The translations under genes and the position numbers were made by a program. From Gemmatimonas groenlandica (lineage in GTDB: Bacteria > Gemmatimonadota > Gemmatimonadetes > Gemmatimonadales > Gemmatimonadaceae), in assembly GCF_013004105.1 (NCBI RefSeq), contig NZ_CP053085.1:186001-250000 (forward strand): a DNA stretch of 64,000 nucleotides, in the 5' to 3' direction. Shown here in pieces: positions 41,985 to 50,789 of this stretch (position 1 is its first letter; each line of letters begins with the position of its first letter). The notes beneath the pieces were generated by a model. The model saw only the letters and a list, made by a program, of their open reading frames with translations, was not told the DNA's origin and did no database searches.

Positions 41985-42031
41985 TTAGCCCGCTACCCAG
42001 CGTAAGTTGCTGACAGTCATTATCTTCCAGA

Positions 42032-43150
42032 ATGTCACGTGCATCGCTTCTTCGCCTCCTGCTCAGTTCGCTCTCCGTTGCGAGCTCGGCCATAACGGCG
42101 TCGGTCGGCAACGCCCAGACGCCAACTTCCGCCGCCGGTTGGGCTCGCGCCGGCACTCAGGGCGACTTCGTCGTCAAGGATTTCACCTTCCGCTCGGGTG
42201 AACGACTCCCCGAGCTGCGCCTCCACTACACCACGCTCGGCACCCCGCAGCGCGACGCCAACGGCGTCGTCCGGAACGCCGTGATGATCCTGCACGGTAC
42301 CGGCGGGGCAGGGCGAAGCTTCCTGTCCAACGGCTACGCCGGCGAACTCTTCGCGCCCGGCAAGCTGCTGGACAGCGCCAAGTACTTCATCGTGCTCCCC
42401 GACGGCATCGGTCACGGCGGCTCCAGCAAGCCCAGCGATGGACTGCACGCCCGCTTCCCGAAGTACACGTACGACGACATGGTCACCGCACAGCACCGGT
42501 TGCTCACCGAGCACCTCAAGGTGAACCACCTGCGGCTCATCATGGGTACCTCCATGGGATGCATGCACGGCTGGGTGTGGGGACACACGTATCCGGAGTT
42601 CATGGACGGGCTCGCGCCGTACGCCTGCGTGCCCGCGCAAATTGCCGGTCGCAATCGCATGATCCGCACGATGGCGATGGACGCCATCCGCAACGATCCG
42701 GCCTGGAAGGGTGGCGAATACACCAGTGCGCCGCCGGGACTGCGCGCCGCGCAGATGATGCTGTACATCATGTCCAGCGCTCCGCTCGTGCAGCAAACGC
42801 AGGCGCCCACGCGCGATAAGGCCGACAGCGTGATTCGCGCCTACCTCGATGCGCGCATGGCCAGCACCGACGCCAACGACTTTCTGTATCAGTTCGACGC
42901 GTCGCGCGACTACGATCCGTCGCCGAACCTGAAGCGCATCACGGCGCCCGCGCTGTTCATCAATTCGGCCGACGACCAGGTGAATCCGCCCGAGTTGGGT
43001 CTAGCCGAGCGGTATGCGGCGATGATGCCGCGCACGAAGTTCATTCTGTTGCCGATCACGCCGGAAACGCGCGGACACGGCACACACTCGGCGCCCAAAG
43101 TGTGGGGCGGCTACCTCAGCGCGTTTCTCGCCGCGCTTCCCCAGCGATGA
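42032..43150 (+). CDS. Exported alpha/beta hydrolase (homoserine acetyltransferase-like fold)
   Basis: The signal peptide (about 1-29) precedes an alpha/beta-hydrolase fold of the MetX group: LHGTGGAG near the oxyanion region, nucleophile in MGTSMGCMHG, an Asp in NSADDQVNPPE and a His in ETRGHGTHSAP. MetX is cytoplasmic and acts in methionine synthesis, but the signal peptide here makes that role unlikely. An exported esterase or acyl-hydrolase is the better guess. The last bases (TGA at 43148-43150) overlap the ATG of the DUF983 gene. Confidence 0.75.
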   Translation: MSRASLLRLLLSSLSVASSAITASVGNAQTPTSAAGWARAGTQGDFVVKDFTFRSGERLPELRLHYTTLGTPQRDANGVVRNAVMILHGTGGAGRSFLSNGYAGELFAPGKLLDSAKYFIVLPDGIGHGGSSKPSDGLHARFPKYTYDDMVTAQHRLLTEHLKVNHLRLIMGTSMGCMHGWVWGHTYPEFMDGLAPYACVPAQIAGRNRMIRTMAMDAIRNDPAWKGGEYTSAPPGLRAAQMMLYIMSSAPLVQQTQAPTRDKADSVIRAYLDARMASTDANDFLYQFDASRDYDPSPNLKRITAPALFINSADDQVNPPELGLAERYAAMMPRTKFILLPITPETRGHGTHSAPKVWGGYLSAFLAALPQR

Positions 43151-43596
43151 ACGCCGGCACGCTTTCTGTTGAAAAGCCGTCGATCACACAACTGGTGTTC
43201 CGTGCGCTGCAGCTGCGCTGCCCGCACTGTGGCGGTCGCAAGATCTTCGCGTCGTTCTTCGAGCTCAAGGAACGCTGCCCCACCTGCGGCATCCGTCTCG
43301 AGCGCGGCGAGAAGGACTACTTCGTCGGCGCGTATCTGTTCAATCTGATTGCGGTCGAACTCATTCTGTTCTTCTGCGTCTGCGGCTTCGTGTACTTCAC
43401 ATGGCCTGATCCGCCCTGGGATCTGATCACGTATGTCACGGCGTTTCTGATGCTGTCCGGCTGCGTGTTCTGCTATCCGTTCGCGAAGACCACGTGGCTT
43501 GCCGTCGACCTGGCCATTCGGCCGCTGTCAGCCGAAGAGTTGGATTGGCATCGTCAAGGCGGCGACGTGGGGGAGCGTGAACTTCCCCACGTCTGA
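43147..43596 (+). CDS. DUF983 membrane protein with zinc ribbon
   Basis: The 149-residue protein has an N-terminal cytoplasmic zinc ribbon (CPHCGGRKIF with CPTCGIRLERGEKDYF, four Cys) and two membrane helices (about 65-90 and 95-118). This matches DUF983. The family is widespread and its role is unknown. Its ATG (43147-43149) shares bases with the TGA of the hydrolase gene, so the two are probably co-translated. It ends 6 bases before the convergent lipoprotein gene. Confidence 0.85.
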   Translation: MNAGTLSVEKPSITQLVFRALQLRCPHCGGRKIFASFFELKERCPTCGIRLERGEKDYFVGAYLFNLIAVELILFFCVCGFVYFTWPDPPWDLITYVTAFLMLSGCVFCYPFAKTTWLAVDLAIRPLSAEELDWHRQGGDVGERELPHV

Positions 43597-43602
43597 CCGT
43601 CC

Positions 43603-44553
43603 TTACTTCTCGACGATGATCAGGTAGCGCGAGGCGGCCCAGAACTTCACCGGGTCGGTAATGCGGATGCTCTCACCGCGGAACGCGCCGTCCTTCTCCT
43701 TCTTGGCCGCTTCGATCAGGCCCACATCGTGACGCGACACGATGCGATACGGGCGATCGCTGCGCGGCAGCGGGATGGTAAGCACTTCGCGACGATCGGC
43801 CCGCGTGAAGCGCGACTCGTCGAGTGAACGTGCCGGTACCAGCGTCTTGCCGAGCTTCACGATGAGCAGCCCGCGAGAGCCGCCTTCTTCCGCGACGAGC
43901 TTGTCGGCGATGAGCTGACGGCGAGACCCGACCACGTAGAACACCTTGTTCTCGCGCACGTCCATCGCCTTCACCGTGTCGGTGAGAACGGCCTTCTCGA
44001 CCGTGAGCTGTTCGTTCTGCGTGCGGAGCGCGCGAACCTCTTCCTGGAAGACCGCGATCTCCTTATCGCGCGTCGCGAGACGCGCGTTCAGATCGGCCAG
44101 CAGCGTAGCGGCCGCACTGGAGTCGGTGCGCATCGTCTTCATCGTGTCGAGCAGGGCCGCCACCTGACGCTGGCGAGCCGCCAACCGCTGCCGCATCTGC
44201 GTGAGGCGGTCGAGGATGTCTTTCTGCGCGGCGGCCGCTTCCGTCTTGCCCGACTCGTCGCTCTTCGTCACGCCCACCTTGCTCGAGAGGCCGCGCACCT
44301 TGCGAAGTTCCGCGTCGACTTCGTCGGCGAACTTCGAGGCTTCAACGACCTGCGCCAACGCGCGATCCTTGTCGGCGCTCGTGCCCTGCATCAGCCCCTG
44401 CAGCGAGTCGCGTTCCGCGCTCGCACTGGCCAGGGCGGCCGATAGCGAGTCGGCACGGGCCCGCGCGGCGGTGTCGGTACAGGCGCTCAACGCGAAGGCG
44501 AGCACAACGGCAAGCGCGGACGCTCCACGCTTACGGAATGAAAAAGAGCTCAT
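43603..44553 (-). CDS. Coiled-coil lipoprotein of unknown function
   Basis: The 316-residue protein has a lipobox (ALSAC, Cys about 24) and a long coiled coil (about 28-205) with regular heptads (LSAALASASAERDSL, ALRTQNEQLTVEKAVLTDTV). A C-terminal globular domain follows (about 205-316), with FYVVGSRRQLIADKLV and the late IRITDPVKFWAASRYLIIVEK. The family is unrecognised, but coiled-coil lipoproteins often span the periplasm between membranes. ATG at 44553 is the start, because the frame upstream (to 44586) is short and unlike coding DNA. Confidence 0.7.
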   Translation of the reverse strand: MSSFSFRKRGASALAVVLAFALSACTDTAARARADSLSAALASASAERDSLQGLMQGTSADKDRALAQVVEASKFADEVDAELRKVRGLSSKVGVTKSDESGKTEAAAAQKDILDRLTQMRQRLAARQRQVAALLDTMKTMRTDSSAAATLLADLNARLATRDKEIAVFQEEVRALRTQNEQLTVEKAVLTDTVKAMDVRENKVFYVVGSRRQLIADKLVAEEGGSRGLLIVKLGKTLVPARSLDESRFTRADRREVLTIPLPRSDRPYRIVSRHDVGLIEAAKKEKDGAFRGESIRITDPVKFWAASRYLIIVEK

Positions 44554-44626
44554 GGAATTGGTGGCGAGAGGGAGAACAGCCTGCAAAACGTACCGGTCTC
44601 GAGCATCACATGAAAGTGTCGTGCAT

Positions 44627-44652
44627 CACGCATTCGATAAATCGAAGGCGTG
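44627..44652. repeat. 12-bp hairpin downstream of ydcF-like gene
   Basis: CACGCATTCGAT at 44627-44638 is inversely matched (11 of 12) by 44641-44652 with a 2-base loop. It lies 14 bases beyond the stop of the leftward YdcF-like gene and upstream of the next leftward gene. No U tract follows, so its terminator role is uncertain. Confidence 0.35.
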
Positions 44653-44665
44653 AAAGGTTGCTTTC

Positions 44666-45517
44666 TCACGGCGTCCAGCCACGTAGCGCATAGAGCAGCG
44701 TGGCGGCGCTCTCGTAGACCACATCGGCGAAGGCCAGCCGTCGGTTTTCCGGGCGATCGAGGCGGGAGAGCGCGTACTCGCGGGACGCGGCCGGCGTGCA
44801 GCGCACCGGCAGCCCGGCGTGTTCGACGGCGGCACAGGCTCGCCGCGAATGCAGCGGGGACGTGACCACCACGACGCGCCGCCATCCGTGCGTCCGCGCC
44901 ATCGCCGCGAAGGCCAGCGCTTCGTCGCGGGTGCTGTGCACGTTCTTCACGAAGCGGAGCTCCAGATCGGGGGCCATGAGTTGGGCCAGTTCGCGCTGAT
45001 CCCGCTCGGAACTTTCCACCGACGGGTCGGCGTCATCGCCGACCACCGACAAGGCCACGACGCGTATGCCAAGTCGGCGCGCCTGCTGGAACCCGCTGAT
45101 GAGGCGCTCGAGCGCGGCGCCGGTCACGCGCCCCTCGGAGGTCACGCCGCCTGACAGCACAACGACCGCGTCGGCCGGGGGCGAGGTCGGAGTTACCGCA
45201 TCGCGACGCACGAACGGCACGACCAGCGGCGCGACCAGTGGCGTATACGATACCAGCATGAGCGCGGTGCTCAGCAGCCCGGAGATCAGCCAGAGCCAGG
45301 CGCCGCGGGACGAGGTGGCCAGCAGCGCGCCGGCGCTCATCAACACGAGGCGCGCGGTGAACGATGATACGCCGACGGCAGTCCACACGCCGAGCACCGC
45401 CGCGAGTTGCATGATCGCCAGTCCCAGTACGGCGCCGGCACTGCGTACCAACCACGCAGGGGCGCGGCCGCCGACATCGGCGCCGCGCCCCCGAAACAAC
45501 AGGTCACTCACGTCCAC
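44666..45517 (-). CDS. YdcF-like (DUF218) membrane protein
   Basis: This 283-residue protein has N-terminal membrane helices (about 24-45, 52-75 and 75-95) followed by a soluble DUF218/YdcF domain with DAVVVLSGG, STRDEALAFAAMARTHGW and VVVTSPLHSRRAC. YdcF-like proteins bind nucleotides such as S-adenosylmethionine in E. coli; related SanA and ElyC proteins act in envelope or cell-wall processes. GTG at 45517 directly abuts the stop of the S9 peptidase gene (no gap), so the two are one transcript. Confidence 0.85.
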   Translation of the reverse strand: MDVSDLLFRGRGADVGGRAPAWLVRSAGAVLGLAIMQLAAVLGVWTAVGVSSFTARLVLMSAGALLATSSRGAWLWLISGLLSTALMLVSYTPLVAPLVVPFVRRDAVTPTSPPADAVVVLSGGVTSEGRVTGAALERLISGFQQARRLGIRVVALSVVGDDADPSVESSERDQRELAQLMAPDLELRFVKNVHSTRDEALAFAAMARTHGWRRVVVVTSPLHSRRACAAVEHAGLPVRCTPAASREYALSRLDRPENRRLAFADVVYESAATLLYALRGWTP

Positions 45518-47593
45518 TCACTGCTGATCCTGCGTGACACGCTGGCCCTTGGGCGGCGCCTGATACTTGTCGAACCAGCTGCGCAGATAGAGCTGCGTTC
45601 GCACGAAGTTCGACGGCGTGGAACTGGTACCGTGCCACTCGTTGTTGAAGCGGATCATCGCCGTCGGCACCTTCCGGATCTTCAGCGCTTCGTAGAACTC
45701 CTCCGTCTGACTGATCGGCGTGCGCAGATCGTTCACACCGGTCATGAGCAGCGTCGGCGTCTTCACGCTGCCCACGTACATCAGCGGCGAGCGCTTGAGA
45801 TGTTCGCTGGGATCATCCCACGGATACTTGGCGAAGTTGTAGTACCAGCTCGAGCCGTCGGTCGTGCCGACGAAACTGAGCCAGTTGATGACGGGGCACA
45901 TCGATGCCGCCGCGGCGAATCGGTCGGTGTGGCCGACCGTCCACGCGGTGAGCACGCCGCCACCCGAGCAGCCGAACACGTAGAGGCGATTGCTGTCCAC
46001 GAAGCCGCGGTTGATCACCGTATCGACGCCGGCCATGAGGTCGTTGTAGTCCTTGCCGGGATACGCGTTCTTGATCGCGTTGCCGAAGGCCGAACCGTAG
46101 CCGGTAGAGCCGCGCGGATTCGTGTAGAGCATCACAAAGCCATTCGACGCGTGATCCTGGCGTGAGAAATTGAAGCCCACATTGTACATCGAGTGCGGCC
46201 CGCCGTGAATCTCGAGCATCAGCGGATACTTCTTCTTCGCATCGAAGTCGGCCGGCTTCACGATCCACCCCTGAATGCGCTGTCCATCCACCGATGTGTA
46301 CCACACCTCCTCGGTACTTGCCAGCTTCTTGCCAGCCAGCACATCGCCGTTCACATCGGTGAGCTGCTTGATCGCTGGCGTGCGCACATCGAACGCCACG
46401 ATGTCGTTTGGTTTGGTGGGCGACGTGGCCACGCCGACCGCCATGAAGTTCTTGTTGATATCACTCACCGTGAGCACGTGCGCACCCTTGGTGACCTGCC
46501 GGACGTCGCCCTTGAGCGACACGAAGTACAGGTTGCGCGATCCCTCGTTCTCCACGTTGAAGTACACGCCGCTCGCGTCGGGTGCCCACATCATGCCGCT
46601 CGGCGAGCGATCCAGTTTTTCCGTGAGGGCGCGCGCGTTCTTGCCGTCGGCATCCATCACGTACATCGTGGCGTCCTTCCACGTCGCATCGGTGCTGTCG
46701 TAGCCGGTGTACGCGATGAAGCGGCCATCGGGCGACGGCACCGGCGAGTTGTCCGGACCATTGCGCGAGGTGAGTGCCGACACCACACCGGTGGCGATAT
46801 CCACTTTGTAGATGTCACTCTGACGCCAAGCGTACTCGGCGTCGGCCGTGCGCAGTGAGGTGAACACGAAGCTCTTGCCGTCGGGCATCCATGTGGTGCC
46901 GTTGGCCGCCCAATCACCGCTCGTGACCTGGCTCGGTGTGCCGCCGTCGGCGGGCACGGTGAACAGCTGTCGCAATCCGTCTTCGAGAAATCCCTGACGA
47001 TCGGCCCGATACTTCACCTTCGTGACCACGCGCGGCGGCTCTGTCCACTTGGCGCCCTTCGGTGGCGTCGGCATCGCGATGCGCCACGTGTCCGTGCCGC
47101 GCACCAACATGCCGAAGGCGAGCGTCTTGCCGTCGGGTGACCACTCGATATCGGCCGGTGCCTCTGTGAGGCGCGTGATCTGCGTGGTCGCGCCTTCCGC
47201 GTCCATGTAGCGCACCCAGAGCTGCGCACCGCCGGGTTCACCGGGCGCGACGTACGCGATCCGCGACCCGTCGGGTGACCACTTGGCGTCGGCGCCTTTC
47301 ACGAGGAAGCGGTTCTTCGTCCCGTCGGCGTTCATGATCCACACCGACGATTCCCGTTTGTCGTTCAGCTGATCGATCCACGTTCGCCTGTAGATGATCT
47401 GACGGCCGTCCGGTGACATGCTCGGTGCGGCGACGTCTTCCCAATTGAAGTAATCGGCGATGGTCAGTCGATCCTTCGGTAACGACATCGTCGCCGACGG
47501 CTGTGCCGCAATGCGTGCGGGCAATGCGCTGGCGAAACAGAGGGGCGCGGCAAACAACACGGCGCGGGTGGTGCGGGCGATCAGTGCGGACAT
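45518..47593 (-). CDS. Exported S9 family peptidase (prolyl oligopeptidase type)
   Basis: This third S9 peptidase has a signal peptide (about 1-30), propeller repeats with SPDGRQIIYRR and WSPDGKTLAF, and a catalytic domain with Ser543 in FGCSGGG, Asp622 in GVNDLRTP and His654 in NEWHGTS. The nucleophile motif GCSGGG (instead of GxSYGG) differs from the first S9 gene, so substrate preference may differ. At 691 residues it is full length. A terminator (47628-47647) for the upstream NlpC gene lies 35 bases from its ATG. The YdcF-like gene follows without a gap. Confidence 0.92.
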   Translation of the reverse strand: MSALIARTTRAVLFAAPLCFASALPARIAAQPSATMSLPKDRLTIADYFNWEDVAAPSMSPDGRQIIYRRTWIDQLNDKRESSVWIMNADGTKNRFLVKGADAKWSPDGSRIAYVAPGEPGGAQLWVRYMDAEGATTQITRLTEAPADIEWSPDGKTLAFGMLVRGTDTWRIAMPTPPKGAKWTEPPRVVTKVKYRADRQGFLEDGLRQLFTVPADGGTPSQVTSGDWAANGTTWMPDGKSFVFTSLRTADAEYAWRQSDIYKVDIATGVVSALTSRNGPDNSPVPSPDGRFIAYTGYDSTDATWKDATMYVMDADGKNARALTEKLDRSPSGMMWAPDASGVYFNVENEGSRNLYFVSLKGDVRQVTKGAHVLTVSDINKNFMAVGVATSPTKPNDIVAFDVRTPAIKQLTDVNGDVLAGKKLASTEEVWYTSVDGQRIQGWIVKPADFDAKKKYPLMLEIHGGPHSMYNVGFNFSRQDHASNGFVMLYTNPRGSTGYGSAFGNAIKNAYPGKDYNDLMAGVDTVINRGFVDSNRLYVFGCSGGGVLTAWTVGHTDRFAAAASMCPVINWLSFVGTTDGSSWYYNFAKYPWDDPSEHLKRSPLMYVGSVKTPTLLMTGVNDLRTPISQTEEFYEALKIRKVPTAMIRFNNEWHGTSSTPSNFVRTQLYLRSWFDKYQAPPKGQRVTQDQQ

Positions 47594-47627
47594 GAATTCC
47601 TCCCCGGGGGCGGCTCGAAAACAAAAA

Positions 47628-47647
47628 CGCCCCCTATGCTGGGGGCG
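47628..47647 (-). terminator. Rho-independent terminator of the NlpC/P60 gene
   Basis: Read leftward, a perfect 7-bp GC stem (CGCCCCC with GGGGGCG, 6-base loop) is followed directly by TTTTTGTTTT. It lies 31 bases after the NlpC stop at 47678. The U tract and stem are both strong, so this is a confident terminator. Confidence 0.8.
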
Positions 47648-47677
47648 AATCGATCGATTGGCAACAAGGCCGGCGCG

Positions 47678-48313
47678 TTACGGCTTGATGGAGTCGGCGA
47701 AGGCGAGCAGTGAATCGCGCACATTGGCGCCGGCCCCGCCGACGAGGCGGCGCACCCCCTGCCACTGCCGAATGAGCGGCGAGCGCTCGGAGAGACGGGA
47801 TTCGATCACTCGGCGCTTCGACGTGCTCGCGTGCACCATGCGGCCCTCACCGACGTAGATGCCGATGTGCGAAATCCGCTGGCCGCGACCAAAGGTGAGA
47901 AGATCGCCCGGCTTGAGCGCGGCGAGATCCTTCGGCACTTCCTGACCGATCGTCGCTTGCTTCTGCGCCGTGCGGGGAAGCATCACGTCGAGCGCGCCCA
48001 TCACGTACTTCACGAGGCCGCTGCAGTCGAGCGCGAGGTTGGGCTTGGTGCCGCCAAGCTTGTAGCGGGTGCCGATCTGTCCGCGCGCCTTCGCCACGAT
48101 GGAGTCGCGCAGATTCTGCGCCGATGCACTCCACGCCGCGAACGGCTTCCGGCTCTCGAGCTTCTCGACCGTCTGACCGTCGACGCGCGGTGCCAGCGCG
48201 ACAAGCGCGCCACACAGGCTGAGCGAAAGCAGTTGGCGCGAGAGTGAGATCACGATACGCAATGCGCGGGGGGGGGCGAGTTCGGTCCGGAGCGAGGAAC
48301 CTAGCCCAGCCAT
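47678..48313 (-). CDS. Exported NlpC/P60 peptidoglycan hydrolase
   Basis: This is a cell-wall endopeptidase of the NlpC/P60 family. It has a signal peptide (about 1-40: ISLSRQLLSLSLCGALVALAP) and catalytic motifs LDCSGLVKYV (nucleophile Cys), SHIGIYVG (His) and MVHAST (His-containing third motif). At ~211 residues it has a single catalytic domain without a separate binding module. ATG at 48313 is chosen for the signal peptide. The frame is open to 48439, overlapping queE. A terminator follows the stop. Confidence 0.88.
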   Translation of the reverse strand: MAGLGSSLRTELAPPRALRIVISLSRQLLSLSLCGALVALAPRVDGQTVEKLESRKPFAAWSASAQNLRDSIVAKARGQIGTRYKLGGTKPNLALDCSGLVKYVMGALDVMLPRTAQKQATIGQEVPKDLAALKPGDLLTFGRGQRISHIGIYVGEGRMVHASTSKRRVIESRLSERSPLIRQWQGVRRLVGGAGANVRDSLLAFADSIKP

Positions 48314-48393
48314 GGCCGTCACGCTACCGGCTACCGTCACACCGGTGGCAACTTTCTGTACATCCGCGGCCCCCGGCTTTTCCCGCTCCTTGG

Positions 48394-49032
48394 CTACCGG
48401 ATTCCGAGCGCCTTGTGCGTCTGCACCGAGAGCCGCCACTGGGGGTGCGCGAGACAGTAGGCCAAGGCGGCGGCCGTGTTCTCGGTGGCCTGTGGTCCAT
48501 CCATGGGCTGCAGCAGGAAGTGACGGAAGGCGAGCCCAGCAAAGCGTTCGGGCATGGCGGTGGCCTGCGGGTATACCAGCTTCAGCTCATCGCCCGAGGT
48601 CAGCACGAGCGGCGCCTGGGCCTTGGGGCTCACGCAGGTCCAGTCCAGCCCCTGCGGTGGATTCTGTGTGCCGTTGGTCTCCACGGCGATCTCGAAGCCC
48701 TCAGAATGCAAGGCCGCCACCGCCGCGTCGTCCAGCTGCAGTAACGGCTCCCCGCCGGTGCAGACGACGAACGGCCGCACGCTGGCCGGCGCGTCGGCCG
48801 GCCACCGGCTTTTCACGAAGGCCGCCAATTCGGCCGCCGTGGCGAACTTGCCCCCGTCGCGCCCGACTCCCACGAAGTCCGTGTCACAGAAGGTGCACAC
48901 GGCGGTCGCGCGGTCGGCTTCGCGCCCGGTCCACAGGTTGCACCCGGAGAAACGGCAAAAGACGGCCGCGCGTCCGGCCTGCACACCTTCTCCCTGGAGC
49001 GTGTAGAAACACTCGCGAACGGTGTACGTCAT
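48394..49032 (-). CDS. queE: 7-carboxy-7-deazaguanine synthase
   Basis: QueE is a radical SAM enzyme that makes 7-carboxy-7-deazaguanine on the path to queuosine. The 212-residue protein has the family N-terminus YTLQGEGVQAGRAAVFCRFSG. The iron-sulfur loop has Cys31, Cys46 and Cys49, spaced CX14CX2C rather than the usual CX3CX2C, the variant spacing seen in some QueE proteins. The SAM-contact motif is VVCTGGEPLLQ. It lies 3 bases after queC, so the two form an operon. No queD or queF gene is in the window. Confidence 0.93.
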   Translation of the reverse strand: MTYTVRECFYTLQGEGVQAGRAAVFCRFSGCNLWTGREADRATAVCTFCDTDFVGVGRDGGKFATAAELAAFVKSRWPADAPASVRPFVVCTGGEPLLQLDDAAVAALHSEGFEIAVETNGTQNPPQGLDWTCVSPKAQAPLVLTSGDELKLVYPQATAMPERFAGLAFRHFLLQPMDGPQATENTAAALAYCLAHPQWRLSVQTHKALGIR

Positions 49033-49035
49033 GGC

Positions 49036-49791
49036 TCAGGCTCCGGCCGCGTACGCGATCGGATCGGCCGATCCGGCCTCGGCGAACCCGCGCAACCGGA
49101 GTTGGCAGGCATCGCAGTGGCCGCAGGCCGTTCCATCGGGGGCTGGGTCGTAACAGCTCGTGGTGATCGAGTAGTCCACGCCAAGCTCTCGGCCAAGCCG
49201 AACAATGTCTGCTTTGCTCAGGTGTTGCAGCGGTGCATGGATCGTAAGCCGCTGCGTCCCCTCCACGCCAGCACGGGTGGCCAGGTTCGCCATGTGCTCG
49301 AACGCCGCGATGTATTCGGGCCGACAGTCGGGGTAGCCCGAATAGTCGAGCGCATTCACCCCGATGAAGATGGCCTGCGCGTTGAGCGTCTCCGCCCAAG
49401 CCAGCGCGAACGACAGAAAGATCGTGTTGCGCGCGGGCACGTAGGTGACCGGGATCTCGTCGGTCGGATGCTCGACGTCGCGGTCCTTGGGGACTTCGAC
49501 ATCCGAGGTCAGGGCCGAGCCGCCCCATTGCCGCAGGTCGATGTCCACCACCACGTGCTTGGCGACGCCGTGCGCGGCCGCAACGCGGCGGGCGGCGTCG
49601 ATCTCCAGGGAATGGCGCTGACCATAGCGGAAGGTCATGGCGTACGGGGTGAACCCGTCCCGGCGCGCCACCGCCAGCACCGTCGTGGAGTCGAGACCGC
49701 CTGACAGGAGCACGACGGCTGGACGAACGGTTGAAGAGGCGTCGGGGGACGCGGCGTCAGGCGATGCGGTAGTGGTCGAAAAGGCAGACAT
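49036..49791 (-). CDS. queC: 7-cyano-7-deazaguanine synthase
   Basis: QueC uses ATP and ammonia to convert 7-carboxy-7-deazaguanine to preQ0. The PP-loop SGGLDST is at residues 30-36. The C-terminal zinc site is Cys213, Cys223, Cys226 and Cys229 (CYDP...CGHCDAC). An N-terminal 20-residue Ser/Thr/Pro extension precedes the usual start. It is divergent from terC with only 30 bp between, so the two promoters overlap. Confidence 0.95.
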   Translation of the reverse strand: MSAFSTTTASPDAASPDASSTVRPAVVLLSGGLDSTTVLAVARRDGFTPYAMTFRYGQRHSLEIDAARRVAAAHGVAKHVVVDIDLRQWGGSALTSDVEVPKDRDVEHPTDEIPVTYVPARNTIFLSFALAWAETLNAQAIFIGVNALDYSGYPDCRPEYIAAFEHMANLATRAGVEGTQRLTIHAPLQHLSKADIVRLGRELGVDYSITTSCYDPAPDGTACGHCDACQLRLRGFAEAGSADPIAYAAGA

Positions 49792-49821
49792 TTACCAAAG
49801 ATAGCCAATTAAGTTGTCCCG

Positions 49822-50577
49822 ATGATCGATTTGCTCTCTGATCCGCAGGCGTGGATTTCCCTGCTGACGCTTTCGGTGCTCGAAGTCGTACTCGGCATCG
49901 ACAACATCATCTTCATTTCGATCCTGGCGGGGAAGCTCGCACCGGCAGATCAGCCGAAGGCCCGCCGGTTCGGCCTCATGGGCGCCTTTCTGTCGCGCGT
50001 GGCGCTGCTGCTGTCGATCACCTGGGTCATGCGCCTCACGGAGCCGCTGTTCACGCTCATCGGGCGCGCCGTTTCTGGACGCGATCTGATTCTCATCGTC
50101 GGCGGCCTGTTCCTGATCGGCAAGGCTACGCTGGAGATCCACAGCAAGCTCGAAGGGCCGGAGGAGTCGACGACGACCACGAAGGGAGGGCGGTCGCTCT
50201 GGGCGACGGTGGCGCAGATCGCCGTCATCGATATCGTTTTCTCACTCGACTCGGTGATCACGGCCGTGGGTATGGCCGACAGTGTGATCATCATGATCGC
50301 GGCCAACGTGATCGCTCTCGGCGTGATGCTCGTCGCTGCCACGCCCATCAGCGACTTCGTGGACAAGCACCCCACCGTGAAGATGCTGGCGCTGTCCTTC
50401 CTCGTGCTCATCGGCACCAACCTCGTGGCCGAAGGTCTGGGACAGCACATCTCAAAGGGGTACACCTACATGGCGATGGCCTTCTCCGTCATCGTGGAGA
50501 TGCTCAACATCCGCGCGCGCACGAAGTCTGAGGCCGTGCAACTGAGAGGGGTGCCGCAGCCGCCGGACGACGAATAG
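49822..50577 (+). CDS. TerC family membrane protein (YkoY/Alx type)
   Basis: This 251-residue TerC-family integral membrane protein has 7 predicted helices. Two Asp-containing motifs characteristic of the family are clear: LEVVLGIDNIIFIS in the first helix and DIVFSLDSVITA in the fourth. TerC members export manganese (Alx) or aid metal loading of exported enzymes. Given the many exported metalloenzymes here, metal supply is a plausible link, but this is inference. The terminator at 50611-50636 follows. Confidence 0.9.
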   Translation: MIDLLSDPQAWISLLTLSVLEVVLGIDNIIFISILAGKLAPADQPKARRFGLMGAFLSRVALLLSITWVMRLTEPLFTLIGRAVSGRDLILIVGGLFLIGKATLEIHSKLEGPEESTTTTKGGRSLWATVAQIAVIDIVFSLDSVITAVGMADSVIIMIAANVIALGVMLVAATPISDFVDKHPTVKMLALSFLVLIGTNLVAEGLGQHISKGYTYMAMAFSVIVEMLNIRARTKSEAVQLRGVPQPPDDE

Positions 50578-50610
50578 GCGACTGGTCGGATGTCGGTCGG
50601 TTGATACAGA

Positions 50611-50636
50611 CGAGCGTCCTCTTTTGGGGACGCTCG
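50611..50636 (+). terminator. Terminator of the TerC gene
   Basis: A perfect 9-bp stem (CGAGCGTCC at 50611-50619 with GGACGCTCG at 50628-50636) with an 8-base loop is followed by TTTC. It lies 33 bases after the stop at 50577. The U tract is short but the stem is strong. Confidence 0.65.
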
Positions 50637-50789
50637 TTTCACTTCCGGAGCGAGCGGTCGTGCGGTGAGCGACGGATAAGTCTCTTTCCTCCAATGACTT
50701 GACCACGGCCACCGTCGCCCGCCACACGGGGCGGGGGCAACGGTCCGCGACGTGCACCTGGAGGGGACGTCACCTTCTGGAGATCAGCT

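Noticed and set aside
42032-43150. Homoserine O-acetyltransferase in methionine synthesis
   Set aside because: A clear signal peptide and no methionine genes nearby make a cytoplasmic MetX role unlikely.
49792-49821. Riboswitch (preQ1 for queC, or manganese yybP-ykoY for terC)
   Set aside because: Only 30 bp separate the divergent starts, too short for either riboswitch.
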